This document shows positions 29,125-29,799 of a DNA stretch of 29,799 nt, piece by piece. Positions within the stretch are counted from its first letter, which is position 1; every line of letters begins with the position of its first letter. The notes beneath the pieces were generated by a model. The model had not been told where the DNA came from. It did not search any database and was given only the letters and a program-made list of their open reading frames with translations. Origin of the DNA: a virus; IMG/VR virus record IMGVR_UViG_3300042308_000438, positions 1 through 29,799 of that record; one strand, written 5' to 3'. The position numbers and the translations under genes are program-made.

Positions 29125-29799
29125 TAAAATCTTATCTTTAAAAAAAAGAATTAAAATAATTCAAGGCGGTACTTCAGCGGGTAAAACTTTTGGGGTTATT
29201 CCTATTTTAATTGATATTGCAATGAAGTCTAATGATTTAGAAATTAGCGTAGTTGCCGAAAGTATTCCGCATTTAAGACGTGGAGCGTTAAAGGATTTTC
29301 TTAAAATAATGAAATGGACGGATAGATATATAGACGTTTCATTTAACAAATCATTATTACGATACGAATTTTCAAACGGTTCTTATATAGAATTTTTTAG
29401 CGCAGACGATAGTTCAAAATTACGTGGAGCTCGTAGAGATATACTTTACATAAACGAATGTAACAACGTAACATTTGAAGCATATAACGAACTTGCAATA
29501 CGTACAAAAAAACGAATATACCTTGACTTTAACCCAGCAAATGAATTTTGGGTACATACCGAACTAAAAGACGAACCCGACACAGACTTTTTAATTTTAA
29601 CGTACAAGGACAACGAAGCACTCGATGAACGAATAGTAGCGGAAATAGAAAAGAACCGTTTAAAAGCCACGACAAGCAGTTATTGGGCTAATTGGTGGCG
29701 AGTATATGGAGAAGGACTTGTCGGAATGTTAGAAGGAGTTATATTTAGTAATTGGAAACTAATTGACACAATACCGCCTGAAGCACGGTTACTTGGTTA
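29099..29799 (+). CDS. terL: Terminase large subunit, N-terminal part (continues at base 1)
   Basis: This is the ATPase half of the packaging motor. The ATG at 29099 is the only ATG after an in-frame TAG at 29075 and gives MLIRTTAINKILSLKKR, which fits the family's usual short N-terminus. Walker A is GGTSAGKT (23-30), and Walker B with its catalytic Glu is ILYINECN (Glu120). A coupling motif region (YLDFNPANEFW) follows. The frame runs off the window end and continues in register at base 3 to the stop at 587, giving 386 aa. The start lies 26 bases inside the HNH gene, which shows how closely that insert is fitted. Confidence 0.93.
   Translation, partial: MLIRTTAINKILSLKKRIKIIQGGTSAGKTFGVIPILIDIAMKSNDLEISVVAESIPHLRRGALKDFLKIMKWTDRYIDVSFNKSLLRYEFSNGSYIEFFSADDSSKLRGARRDILYINECNNVTFEAYNELAIRTKKRIYLDFNPANEFWVHTELKDEPDTDFLILTYKDNEALDERIVAEIEKNRLKATTSSYWANWWRVYGEGLVGMLEGVIFSNWKLIDTIPPEARLLG
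29673..29799. repeat. Terminal direct repeat, right copy
   Basis: These bases are identical to 1-127 with no mismatch. See the left copy: the overlap marks the join of a circular map and should be counted once. Confidence 0.95.

Noticed and set aside
1-29799. Integrase, attachment site, CRISPR array, insertion sequence or tRNA gene
   Set aside because: I looked for tyrosine/serine recombinase motifs, regular spaced repeats, transposase motifs and cloverleaf patterns and saw none. Lysogeny cannot be excluded by this alone.

Overview
This window looks like a complete small genome of a tailed phage (siphovirus type) that infects a member of the Bacteroidetes, most likely a flavobacterium. The last 127 bases (29673-29799) repeat the first 127 exactly. 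The contig therefore closes to a circle of about 29,672 bp, and the large terminase gene runs across the join. All credible genes lie on the + strand, packed end to end with many ATGA and TAATG overlaps. The host assignment rests on three things: promoters of the Bacteroidetes type (TTG or TTTG, then TAnnTTTG), start regions that are A/T-rich with no Shine-Dalgarno pattern, and structural proteins of families I know from Bacteroidetes phages. The DNA is AT-rich and A-rich on the coding strand. I see no integrase and no clear lysogeny repressor. Family assignments come from recalled motifs, not from a search.

Layout. Packaging: 28317-29799 plus 1-587 (small terminase, an HNH homing-type endonuclease wedged in, large terminase). 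Tail: 584-8033 (a frameshifted tail-chaperone-like gene, tail completion and gp10-like proteins, two virion proteins, tape measure). Head: 8070-10939 (protease, two tiny conserved proteins, scaffold-like protein, major capsid). Major tail protein at 11002, then portal with a C-terminal extension, connector, and an Ig-domain virion protein to 15459. Lysis: 15459-16906 (small membrane protein, holin, M15 endolysin, one-piece spanin). A metallophosphoesterase follows at 16914-17957.

The main non-coding block, 17958-18344, holds a promoter feeding a very short terminated RNA, a perfect 11-bp inverted repeat, a 15-bp palindrome and a second promoter. The early/middle region (18345-26064) carries small unknown genes, a DnaA domain IV-like protein, a structured leader RNA with its own promoter, a replication initiator containing an 11-bp phased repeat array, a RecA/DnaB-fold ATPase, a PAPS-reductase-like protein, NinG, an ERF-type annealing protein with a YqaJ-like nuclease, and a set of small proteins ending in a strong terminator. 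A last promoter (26147-26179) starts a unit with a sigma-factor-like regulator, a Cys-rich protein and a ParB-methyltransferase fusion, and leads into packaging and the late genes.

The most interesting signals are: (1) a T9 slippery run at 1240-1248 that would join one N-terminal domain to either of two C-terminal domains encoded in overlapping frames; (2) two promoter-terminator cassettes for small structured RNAs; (3) five tandem 11-bp repeats inside the initiator gene; (4) the apparent complete absence of GATC.
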